Part shown: positions 35,822 through 46,000 of the stretch, one piece after another | Numbering within the stretch: position 1 is the stretch's first letter | Layout of the letters: every line of letters starts with the position of its first letter | Source: Macrostomum hystrix | Taxonomy: Eukaryota; Platyhelminthes; Macrostomidae | Direction: 5' to 3' | Assembly (NCBI GenBank): GCA_950097015.1 | Contig: CATNEN010000029.1 | Location: forward strand, 3,243,501-3,307,500 | Length of the DNA: 64,000 nt | Notes under the pieces: generated by a model | The model's database searches: none | Told to the model about the DNA's origin: nothing | What the model saw: only the letters and a program-made list of their open reading frames with translations | Position numbers and translations under genes: made by a program

Positions 35822-37088
35822 AACTACTTTTGCTTATCTCTCCCTTCTCATCCTTACCTCTCCCTTCTCATCCCTATCTCTCCCTTCTCGTCCTCAACTC
35901 CCTTCTCATCCTCATCTCCCTTCTCATCCTCATCTCTCCCTTCTCATTCTCAATTCCCTTCTCATCCTCATCTCCCTTCTCATCCTTACCTCTCCCTTCT
36001 CATCCCTATCTCTCCCTTCTCGTCCTCAACTCCCTTCTCATCCTCATCTCCCTTCTCATCCTCATCTCTCCCTTCTCATTCTCAATTCCCTTCTCATCCT
36101 CATCTCCCTTCTCATCCTTACCTCTCCCTTCTCATCCCTATCTCTCCCTTCTCATCCTTACCTCTCCCTTCTCATCCCTATCTCTCCCTTCTCATCCTTA
36201 CCTCTCCCTTCTCATCCCTATCTCTCCCTTCTCGTCCTCAACTCCCTTCTCATCCTCATCTCCCTTCTCATCCTCATCTCTCCCTTCTCATTCTCAATTC
36301 CCTTCTCATCCTCATCTCCCTTCTCATCCTTACCTCTCCCTTCTCATCCCTATCTCTCCCTTCTCATCCTTACCTCTCCCTTCTCATCCCTATCTCTCCC
36401 TTCTCGTCCTCAACTCCCTTCTCATCCTCATCTCCCTTCTCATCCTCATCTCTCCCTTCTCATTCTCAATTCCCTTCTCATCCTCATCTCCCTTCTCATC
36501 CTTATCTCCCTTCTCATCCTCAACTCCCTTCTCATCCTCATCTCCCTTCTCATCCTTATCTCCCTTCTCATCCTCATCTTTCCCATCTCATTTTTATCTC
36601 TCCCTCCTCATCCTCATCTCCCTTCTCATCCTCATCTCCCATCTCATCCTCAACTCCCATCTCATCCTCATCTCTCCCTTCTCATCCTCATCTCTCCATT
36701 CTCATCCTCAACTCTCTTCTCATCCTCATCTTTCCCATCTCATCCTCATCTCCCATCTCATCCTCAACTCTCTTCTCATCCTCATCTTTCCCATCTCATC
36801 CTCATCTCCCATCTCATCCTCATCTTTCCCATCTCATCCTCATCTCCCATCTCATCCTCAACTCTCTTCTCATCCTCATCTTTCCCATCTCATTTTTATC
36901 TCTCCCTTCTCATCCTTATCTCTCCCTTCTTCATCCTTATCTCTCCCTTCTCATCCTCACCTCTCACTTATCATCCTTAGCTCCCATCTCATCCTCATCT
37001 CTCCCTTGTCATCATTAACTCCCTTCTTATCCTCATCTCCCTTCTCATCCTCATCTCTCCCTTCTCATCCACATATCCCGTATTAGAA
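35822..37088. repeat. polypyrimidine minisatellite CTTCTCATCCTCATCTCCC upstream of POT1
   Basis: About 1.27 kb with almost only C and T plus scattered A. Units are 16-20 bp with TCATCCTTA, TCGTCCTCAA and TCATTCTCAA variants. Larger blocks of about 130-190 bp are duplicated. The long open frames (435 and 389 residues of Ser, Leu, Pro, His) are repeat artefacts. It is the reverse complement of the array at 37.7-39.5 kb. Confidence 0.95.
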
Positions 37089-37107
37089 CTACGGCTTAGA
37101 ACTTCAC

Positions 37108-37123
37108 GCTAATCTCGCTTCAG
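37108..37123 (+). promoter_or_regulatory. 3' splice site 11 nt before the POT1 ATG (possible trans-splice acceptor)
   Basis: CGCTAATCTCGCTTCAG supplies a CTAAT branch-like motif, a pyrimidine tract and AG. The POT1 ATG follows after 11 nt, the same spacing as in C2CD3. Confidence 0.5.
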
Positions 37124-40100
37124 CCTAGTGGAATATGTCCATAACAGCCAGCGACATCCGGCAGTACAGCTTCACCCGCCTGGGCGACATCAAAGGCGAA
37201 GCCGCCGGCCTAAACGTCATCGCCGTCATAGTTGACATTGTTCGTCAGCAGCGCTCGTCGCGCGGCTCGCATCGTGATCCTCTAACCCTAGTGGCGTTGG
37301 CCGACGAGACCAGGGACAGGGTCCTGGCGACAGTGTTCTGGTCCAAGCCGGACCAGATTCCGTCATTTCAGACTGGCTTCATTTTCATTGGTCATCGACT
37401 GAAATGCGAGCCGTTCAATGGAGAGATTCGCCTAGCTGTGCTGCCCAGGATTGGAGGCGCAATCTACCTGCTTCCCCCAGTAGCTGATGACCTCGGTGCT
37501 GGCCGGCCTGTTGAGTGCGATGACGGAGAATCGGAGCTAGCCAGATCGATCGTAGCCGACCGGAGACGTCTGCGACAAAGCGCGAGTGTCACAGACGCCG
37601 ATTTGGCTAGGGCAAGGGTGCGTAAGCCATCATTTACCTCGGCAGAAATCTCTGCCTACTTTTGTCAATGCCGCTTACGAAATATTACTTTGACTATATT
37701 ACTAACTTTCAAATGAGAGATGAAGATGAGAAGGGAGAGATGAGGATGAGATTGGAGAGATGAGGATGAGAAGAGAGATTAGGATGAGATGGGAGAGATG
37801 AGGATGAGAAGAGAGAGATTAGGCTGAGTAGGGAGAGATGAGGATGAGATGGTAGATGAGGATGAGAAGAGAGAGATTAGGATGAGAAGGTAGATGAGGA
37901 TGAGAAGGGAGAGATGAGGATGAGATGGGAGAGATGAGGATGAGATGGGAGAAGTGAGGATGAGAATGGATAAATGAGGATGAGAAGGGAGAGATGAGGA
38001 TGAGAAGGGAGAGATGAGGATGAGAAGGGAGAGATGAGGATGAGAAGGGAGAGATGAGGATGAGAAGGGAGAGATGAGGATGAGAAGGGAGAGATGAGGA
38101 TGAGAAGAGAGAGATTAGGATGAGATGGGAGAGATGAGGATGAGAAGAGAGAGATTAGGTTGAGTAGGGAGAGATGAGGATGAGATGGTAGATGAGGATA
38201 AGAAGAGAGAGATTAGGATGAGAAGGTAGATGAGGATGAGAAGGGAGAGATGAGGATGAGATGGGAGAAGTGAGGATGAGAATGGATAAATGAGGATGAG
38301 AAGGGAGAGATGAGGATGAGAAGGGAGAGATGAGGATGAGAAGGGAGAGATGAGGATGAGATGGGAGAAGTGAGGATGAGAATGGATAAATGAGGATGAG
38401 AAGGGAGAGATGAGGATGAGAAGGGAGAGATGAGGATGAGAAGGGAGAGATGAGGATGAGAAGGGAGAGATGAGGATGAGAAGGGAGAGATGAGGATGAG
38501 ATGGGAGAAGTGAGGATGAGAATGGATAAATGAGGATGAGACGGGAGAGATAAGGATGAGAAGGGAGAGATGAGGATGAGAAGGGAGAGATGAGGATGAG
38601 AAGGGAGAGATGAGGATGAGAAGGGAGAGATGAGGATGAGATTGGAGAGATGAGGATGAGAAGAGAGAGATTAGGATGAGATGGGAGAGATGAGGATGAG
38701 AAGAGAGAGATTAGGTTGAGTAGGGAGAGATGAGGATGAGATGGTAGATGAGGATAAGAAGAGAGAGATTAGGATGAGAAGGGAGAGATGAGGATGAGAA
38801 GGGAGAGATGAGGATGAGATGGGAGAAGTGAGGATGAGAATGGATAAATGAGGATGAGAAGGGAGAGATGAGGATGAGAAGGGAGAGATGAGGATGAGAA
38901 GGGAGAGATGAGGATGAGAAGGGAGAGATGAGGATGAGAAGGGAGAGATGAGGATGAGATGGGAGAAGTGAGGATGAGAATGGATAAATGAGGATGAGAC
39001 GGGAGAGATGAGGATGAGAAGGGAGAGATGAGGATGAGAAGGGAGAGATGAGGATGAGAAGGGAGAGATGAGGATGAGAAGGGAGAGATGAGGATGAGAA
39101 GGGAGAGATGAGGATGAGAAGGGAGAGATAAGGATGAGATGGGAGAAGTGAGGATGAGAATGGATAAATGAGGATGAGAAGGGAGAGATGAGGATGAGAA
39201 GGGAGAGATGAGGATGAGAAGGGAGAGATGAGGATGAGAAGGGAGAGATGAGGATGAGAAGGGAGAGATGAGGATGAGATGGGAGAAGTGAGGATGAGAA
39301 TGGATAAATGAGGATGAGAAGGGAGAGATGAGGATGAGAAGGGAGAGATGAGGATGAGAAGGGAGAGATGAGGATGAGAAGGGAGAGATGAGGATGAGAA
39401 GGGAGAGATGAGGATGAGAAGGGAGAGATGAGGATGAGAAGGGAGAGATGGGGATGAGAAAAGTTATGCCAATATTTGTTTATGCCACCAGACACCCTGA
39501 CTAGAACCGTTGAATATCTCTACGAGGCAGATGTTTAGTCATTTAAAACAGTTTCATCGTATAGAGCCGAAAATTATAGCAAGTGTTCTGCAATCTCATG
39601 GCGATCAGTTAAATATTTTGTGAGGTACTGAAAACGGTAAAAATGTTGGTATTTACATCCGAATGCAATCTACCTAATGCTGACAGGCGAGACGGTACAT
39701 TTGCGTGCGTACAGTATCTGTGCGCGTGTGTGCTCAGGAGTCAGCAGAATAGGCAGAATTGCCTCCTCGCTTACTGCGGGTCTAGTGTCACCAAATGATG
39801 TACCATTGCCCGCAGCCCTCCTGCAAATATGCTTATTATTAACAGAAACAATTACAAGGTACACTTTAGAGATGACCGAGTGAAGACAGCTAGTGTCCTG
39901 AGGTCAAAGTTAAAGTACATGGAATTTACATGACTATCATATCTATGTGTGCTCAGGGGTCAGCAGAATGAGCACGCAAATTCGCCTACTCAGCTGGCTG
40001 AGGAATTACTTTTGGCATCACCACCCGCAGCCCTATAGTTATTCTTTTTTTAAAATCCGCAGGAGCTTCGCGTCTGGTTTCAAACATCATTCAGACCGTC

Positions 40101-42398
40101 TTCTTCTGCTGCAACATCTGCTCAAACATCTGCTTCTGCTGCTCCTGCTGCTGCTCCTGCTAGCAATAGCGCCTGTCAGCGACTGTCTCTGTCTGATCTG
40201 TCCAAGCTGCAGTTTCAACGAGTTGGCAGCCGACGCTTCTTCGATCTGATGGCCCAGCTAGTCGCTGTGGGACCGATCGATGCCAAGTGCGCCCTGGCCA
40301 GGGTCTGGGATGGCACCGAACTGTCGGCCGTGACATTCAGCCCAAGCCAGGAGGCGGCTGCCAATCTGCAAATCAAAGAATGGTCGGAGCTGTCATCCGC
40401 ACAGCTGGCCGATCGCTATACTGTTGATATCTTTGTGTACGACGAGCATCGCGAGGCCCTACTATCTGGCAAGTTTCAGCTGGGCGATCTGATCGAATTC
40501 GGCAATCTGTCAGTCAAGTTATTCAACGTGCCGGATGGCGTCGGTGTCGGCAATGGCCGGCGAGAACAACTGCTGTTGTCAATGAACGGCGGCGGTCAGG
40601 CCTATAATAGGCGACTGTGTAGATTAGATCCGAAATATTGCAATCTGGCTGCTAAGCTCAGTGAGAAAATCGACTTTGTTAGGCGGTACAGGCTGCAACA
40701 GCCGGCAATACGGGTTACGACTGAGCCTGAAGCTGAGGCTTTGGCCACTACGACTATGGCAACTACGACGGAGCTGATGACCGTGGCAGACGAACGACTG
40801 GCCGATGTTGAACGGGTTAGCCTGGCCAATTTAATTAGGTCTGTCAAATTATATTTATACCCTCCTACTCGTTTGATTACTCATAGTAGCTAGGAAGGAT
40901 CGTAGGAAATAACTTTATACTTTGCTCGTGCAGATTAACTAATAGTAGACTATACCTAGCAATATTATGCAACTTTAATTGAGACCTCATTTTCATTAGT
41001 CTCACTAGAGAGAGACAGACATGGGAGAGATAAGATAGTAAAAAGATAAGAGAGACATAATGTGTTCAGAGGGGATAGGACTATTGAGATATGAGATAGG
41101 GGAGAGAGGAGACAATGGGGGTGTGACACTAAGGATTTTAGACGCGGGAGAGATTAGACAGGGGAGGGATGAGACACTGGACAGAGATGAGACTCGGTAG
41201 AGATGAGACAGGGGAGGGATAGGATGGGAGAGATGAGACAGTAGAGAGATAAGACACTAGAGAGATGAGACACTAGAGAGATGAGACACTAGAGAGATGA
41301 GACACTAGAGAGATGAGACACTAGAGAGATGTGACAGGGGAGGGATGTGACAGGGGAGGGATGTGACAGTGGAGGGATGTGACAGGGGAGGGATGTGACA
41401 GGGGAGGGATGTGACAGGGGAGGGATGTGACGGGAGGGATGTGACAGGGGAGGGATGTGACAGGGGAGGGATGTAACAGGGGAGGGATGTGACAGTGCAG
41501 GGATGTGACAGGGGAGGGATGTGACAGTGGAGGTATGTGACACAGGAGAGATGAGACACTAGAGAGATGAGTCAGTGGAGGGATGTAACAGGGGAGGGAT
41601 GTGACAGGGGAGGGATGTAACAGGGGAGGGATGTGACAGTGGAGGGATGTGACACAGGAGAGATGAGACACGGGAGAGACGCTGGAGAGTTAGAAAGGCT
41701 TTATTGAAGTTGTTCAGGTTTCTCACGCGCCGCTTCGGAACCTTCTGTCAATATTATTCAGATCCGCCACAGAATCCGAGGCCGGGCATCGAATAATCCG
41801 TGCCAACCTCGTCCGCCTCTTGCCTGCCACGGCTGATCGCCTGGTCTGGCTGCTCTGCGCCAACTGCGAATCCGCCTTCGGACCTGAGGAGCTCTCGATA
41901 CAATCCTACTCGGCTGAGAGCGACGAAGGCGAAGCTGAACAGCGTCGTAGGCCGAGACCGTTTGTCTGTCGGCGCTGTCGGCAGCATTCGGCTGCAACTG
42001 GCGAGCGTCCCCTCCGGCCTTCGCTGTGCATCGGCCTGCATCTGGCCGACTCAGATGCCGAACTGATGGCCTTCGCCTGGGACGCTGAAGCGCTTCGCCT
42101 GATAGACGATCGGCGCGGAGTTGACGACTTGGGCGACGATGTTGACGCGGCTCGTCTAGCCGCCGATGCGGAACTGAGGCGCCGAGTGTACTCAAAACTG
42201 CGAGAACGCCTGCCCACCGGTGCCAGAGTTGAGCTGTCCATTGTGCACTATCGCACTGCAGCTAGCGGCACGGTTGTGTACTCTATCTGCGACACTTTTA
42301 TCAGGTCTGAGGCTGACCTGGCTGCCGCTGCCGCTGCCGCTGCCTCGCTTATCGATGATTCTACTCGTAGCGATGACGAATCCGATGAGCTGGCGTGA
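37124..42398 (+). CDS. POT1: protection of telomeres 1, three exons
   Basis: Telomeric G-strand binding protein of shelterin. Coding exons are 37135-37617, 40063-40838 and 41762-42398. They total 1896 nt, 631 residues plus stop, nearly the human length. OB1: residues about 10-150 (YSFTRLGDIKGE, LTLVALADETRD, FIFIGHRLKCEP), closed by a helix that spans the splice (ADLARAR then ELRVWF). OB2: about 210-360 (FFDLMAQLVAVGPID, LARVWDGTELS, YTVDIFVYDEHRE). OB3: about 430-610 with two CXXC pairs, C452/C455 (LLCANCES) and C489/C492 (FVCRRCRQ), then LHLADSDAELMAFAWDAEAL. Only 33 residues separate the pairs; vertebrate POT1 has a long resolvase-like insert there. Intron 1 uses a GTGCGT donor. Low-complexity Ala/Ser linkers follow OB1 and end the protein. 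The start is chosen as the first ATG after the splice acceptor. Confidence 0.9.
37712..39462. repeat. polypurine minisatellite GGGAGAGATGAGGATGAGAA in POT1 intron 1
   Basis: About 1.75 kb of 17-20-bp G/A-rich units with AAGTGAGGATGAGAATGGATAAATG variants that recur at regular intervals, showing block duplication. It fills most of POT1 intron 1. The minus-strand 274-residue frame is an artefact. It is complementary to the array at 35.8-37.1 kb. Confidence 0.95.
39463..39689. other. POT1 intron 1 spacer
   Basis: Unique sequence between the array and the SINE fragments. Nothing recognised. Confidence 0.45.
39690..39842 (+). mobile_element. SINE family 1, 5'-truncated copy in POT1 intron 1
   Basis: Contains GTGTGTGCTCAGGAGTCAGC, AGGCAGAATTGCCTCCTCGC, GTCACCAAATGATG and the CAGCCCTCCTGCAAATA end. 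The tRNA-like head is absent. Confidence 0.75.
39940..40050 (+). mobile_element. SINE family 1, degenerate 3' fragment before POT1 exon 2
   Basis: TGTGTGCTCAGGGGTCAGCA and CACCACCCGCAGCCCTATAG match the family 3' end with changes. It ends about 12 bp before POT1 exon 2, so the polypyrimidine tract and acceptor (TTCTTTTTTTAAAATCCGCAG region) lie directly at or after the SINE tail. Confidence 0.55.
40985..41690. repeat. minisatellite GGGATGTGACAGGGGA / AGAGATGAGACACTAG in POT1 intron 2
   Basis: 16-17-bp purine-rich units in two flavours. The AGAGATGAGACAC flavour matches the array inside the hAT element at 4.2-4.8 kb. The minus-strand open frames over it (about 84-116 residues) are repeat artefacts. 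Confidence 0.93.
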
Positions 42399-42675
42399 CT
42401 AGTAGCGAGCCAGTCATTTTCTCTTGCCGGGGATTCGAACCCATGCTGTGCAATTACTCCCTCACTCAAATTCAATCAAGAATAATTAATTACTTTATTA
42501 AGCATTTCGCTATAATTATTAGCTTTTTTCAAACTGCATTTCTGTAGTATTTTTTATTTTAAAAAGTAATTACACGGCGCTGTTAAATAATAATTCGCAT
42601 TCGCTAATGCTTGTTTAGCAAAAGAAAGACCTGTTTTCGAGTTTTGAATATTTCATTTATAAGTTTTTTGCCCTT
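42399..42675. other. POT1 3' flank with a tRNA-like fragment on the minus strand
   Basis: 42425-42475 read on the minus strand gives GGGTTCGAATCCCCGGCAA, a B-box/T-arm-like piece with no A box or acceptor stem. It is likely a SINE or tRNA fragment. Confidence 0.4.
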
Positions 42676-42960
42676 TTAGTCGGCTTTTAGCCTAGTGGTT
42701 AGAGCGTCGGACTTATGAATTAAAGGTCGGGGTTCGATTCCTAACTCAACAGGAACAATTTGTTCCTTTGTCCTTTAGTAAGGCACTTAATTCTCTTCGT
42801 TGCTTCAGTTCACCCAGCTGTTAAATGAGTTGGGGGTGACTGATGGTGGGTGTGGCATCCCCACAGTCCATGGACTGAACAACCGTACATGGCCTTGATA
42901 TGCGTCGCGCGATAGCTGCGGCTGTGCTGTCTTTTTATCCCGTATCTATATATAATGGCC
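42676..42960 (+). mobile_element. SINE family 2, best-preserved copy, between POT1 and UTP4
   Basis: tRNA-like head with A box (TAGCCTAGTGGTTAGAGCG) and B box (GGGTTCGATTCC), then GGAACAATTTGTTCC, central block AAGGCACTTAATTCTCTTCG / TTGCTTCAGTTCACCCAGCT / GTTAAATGAG, then CAGTCCATGGACTGAACAAC and GATAGCTGCGGCTGTGCTGT. It inserted into the short POT1-UTP4 interval. Confidence 0.85.
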
Positions 42961-43064
42961 CCTGGTAGCGATATTACAAATATAATATATTGCACCTCAT
43001 TTATAATTAGAATGCAGTGAATTTAACTTTTTCGATACATATCGGCTAGTTTTGAAAGAAGTCA

Positions 43065-43086
43065 ATTTCGCATTGCTTTTTTCCAG
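43065..43086 (+). promoter_or_regulatory. 3' splice site opening the UTP4 frame (candidate trans-splice acceptor)
   Basis: GCATTGCTTTTTTCCAG is a strong pyrimidine tract plus AG. The UTP4 frame starts at the next base in phase 0 and has no in-frame ATG before the conserved region. Confidence 0.5.
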
Positions 43087-46000
43087 CCATCTTCATCCCA
43101 TCAGAACGCGTCGTCTACGGCAGCTTCTGCAGCTGGCGGCGACAATGCGGCGCCGGCCGCCGATACTACATCGGACGATTATCGCGTCCACCGGCTGAAC
43201 TTTCATCAGCCCGACCTGCCGGCCGTGAACTGCTCCGCCTACAAGAGCGGCCGCCTAGCCGTAGCTCGCGCCGACGCCTCTGTGGAGATCTACAGCGAGC
43301 CGGACGGCTTCTACCTGGACCGCAGGATTCCCGGCTGCCTATTGAAATCTGTTGAAGGCCTCTGCTGGCTGGGCGACCGGCTATTCTGCACCGGGCTGAG
43401 CGGCTTCGTGCACGAAATCGATTTGCCAGCCTGCAGCATTCGCAGATCAGTTAGCAGCCACACTGACGGCAACTGGTGCATTGCCAGCCATCCGGCTAGC
43501 GGCCTCTTAGCCGTTGGCAGCGACTCCGGCTCCGTGGTTGCCTTGGAAAGCAGCGACAACGATTTGCGATTGGGCGTCACTCTTGGCCGCTTATCTAGTC
43601 GAGTCCTGTCCGTTGCCTGGCGACGCTGGCGGCCTAGCGACCAGGATGACGGCCTGCCAGCTCTGGCAGCAGGCAGCGTCAACTGCATCTTCCTGCTGTC
43701 TGGCCGGCCCGGCGACTCGGCTGCCAGACGCCTGCCGCTGGCCAGACGTGGCCGTCGTATCGACACTCTAGCCTGGTCGGTGATGTTCCTTGGCGGCGCT
43801 TTGATATCCGGCGATTCGGCCGGCTGTGTGACCATCTGGGATGCCAGAAGCGGAGCCCAGACTAGACAGTTTCGCAGTCACCGAGCCGACATTCTGACTC
43901 TGGCGCACTCTCACGACAGGCGGAGCTTCTTTGCCGCCGGTGTTGACCCCACTATTCAGCGGTTTGACCTGGTGAGGCCTGCTTGACGGGCTTCTCAAAG
44001 GGCTTACTGGGTTTGGCGGCTCCCAAATATCCGCTCCCAATTAGTGATGATTTTGTAAAAAATATGAACTCTTAAGGATGATTATTCGGGTGGGGATAAC
44101 TCTCGGGATTATTTTACAGGTGGGAATAACTCTCGGGATTATTATTCAGGTGAGGGATAACTCTTCGGGATTATTATTCAGGTGGGGGATAACTCTTCAG
44201 GATTCGAGAATCAAGGTGGGATAACTCTTCGGAAGGATTATCCAGCTGAGAATAACTTTTCGTGAATCTAGTTTTGGATAACGCTTCGGTATGGGTATTC
44301 AGGTCAGAAAAACTTTTCGGATTGTATAATCTAGGTTGGGATAAATCTTCAGGACGGTTATCCAGAAGGCTAAATTCTCACCCGCCATCTGCAGGTAACT
44401 CAGGAGCCGGACAATGACAATCAGCGTCCATTGTACTCGTCTTCCTCGGCCTCTTCATCCTCGCGCTGGGAGTTGGCCTGGTCAACTAGGGAATTGTCTC
44501 ACGATGTGCGCACAATGTGCTGCACTAAGCGGCAGCTAGTAACCGGCGGCACCAACTGCCGCCTAGTGCTATTCAATCTGGCCAGCCTCCGCCAGCACCA
44601 GCATCGGCATCGTCGGCTGAAGGGCCAGAAGCTGCGCCGCTACGGCTGGCCATTGTCTTTCGCTCCTAGGCCGGCCCCGGCCCTGCGCTGCTGCTGCCCC
44701 GGCCCACTGGCCCTGCTGCGCAACTCGGACCGGCTCCGACTGTACCGCCTGGGCGACACCGAGGCGAGAGGCCGCGCCGGCCTGGCCGACTACGGTCAGC
44801 TAGATACTCTGCCGCTGTCCGATTCCTTCAGTCTGCTACTGGAACTGCTACCCCCAGACGGTCAGGAAGTGATCTGCGCCGATGTCGGACTTCGCGGACG
44901 TCGGCTAGCTTATTCGGACACCCGCCGGCTGCGCCTGTTCGAACTGGTTGACCAGCCGGGCGTCCTTGGAGCCAATGGCGGCTTAGTGCCTGTGCGCATT
45001 CCCTTGCTGCAAAACTCTTCTTCTTCAGCTGAGGCGGACGAAAAACAAGAAATTGATACTGACGGCCCGGCTTTGTCGATCTGCTTCACCGAAGCCGGCT
45101 ATCTACTGTGCCTGAACGTCAACCAGCTGCTCTGCCTCTCCGCTGTCGACGGCAGCCTGCTCGGCTTTGCCCAGCTCCGCGTTGGCGACGATCCAGTTTC
45201 TGCTCACCTGCTCACTGGCCATGACCGGCTAGCCGCTGTGGGTACGCATGAAGGTCACGCACTGATCTACAGCCTGCCCGACTGCCGTCTGCTCGCTCAG
45301 CTGGGGCGCGGCCGTCGCTGCTGCCAGCCAACTGCCTTGGCGCTCCATCCCAGCAAGCGGAAGCTGTTTGTTGCCTATTCTGATCGCAGCATCGCACTGT
45401 ACGATGTGGACAAACAGGCCGCCGATCCATGGTGCATGAATTTCAACGCCTACGTCAGTCCCGAATGGCATCACCTGGGCCACTTTCTGCACGCTGTTTA
45501 CGCCTCGCCGGGCAAAGTGCTGCTGGCCAATGACCGATTTCTCATATCCATCTCTCTCTATCGAACTGTGCCTAGCGCTAACATTTTCCGGTCCCATGCG
45601 CCAACTGTTTATCGCCTGCCTTCGGCGCCTCCTCCTGCGGCTACCGTCGCGAAGCTGGAGCCGGCGACTGAGCCAGCTACGGTGGCAGAGTTTGACGGTG
45701 ACAAGCAGGCGGCTGCGCCAAATGTCGTGAAGCAGGAGGAGGAGGAGGAGGAGGAGGAGGTGGACAAGCCGGACCTGGCGGCTGCGGATAAGAAAAAGTG
45801 CGGCAGGCAGTCCAGCTCGATGCGCCGGATGGCAAGGAAGAGAAAACGATCCAAGAGCGAAGGCGACGAGAGCGACGGCCAGCAGCAGCAGCAGGCGGAA
45901 GCTTCATCGAAGACGCCGCCGCCGCCGACTCCGTCATCGCCTGAGCAGGCGAAGCCGCCCAGCCGAAGGCGTCGCCAACTGTCCGTATCCGAGGCTGGCG

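Noticed and set aside
35779-37086. 435- and 389-residue Ser/Leu/Pro/His open frames
   Set aside because: They are translations of the polypyrimidine minisatellite; no start context, splice sites or non-repeat sequence.
42425-42475. tRNA gene after POT1
   Set aside because: Only a T-arm/B-box-like segment on the minus strand; no A box, anticodon arm or acceptor stem.
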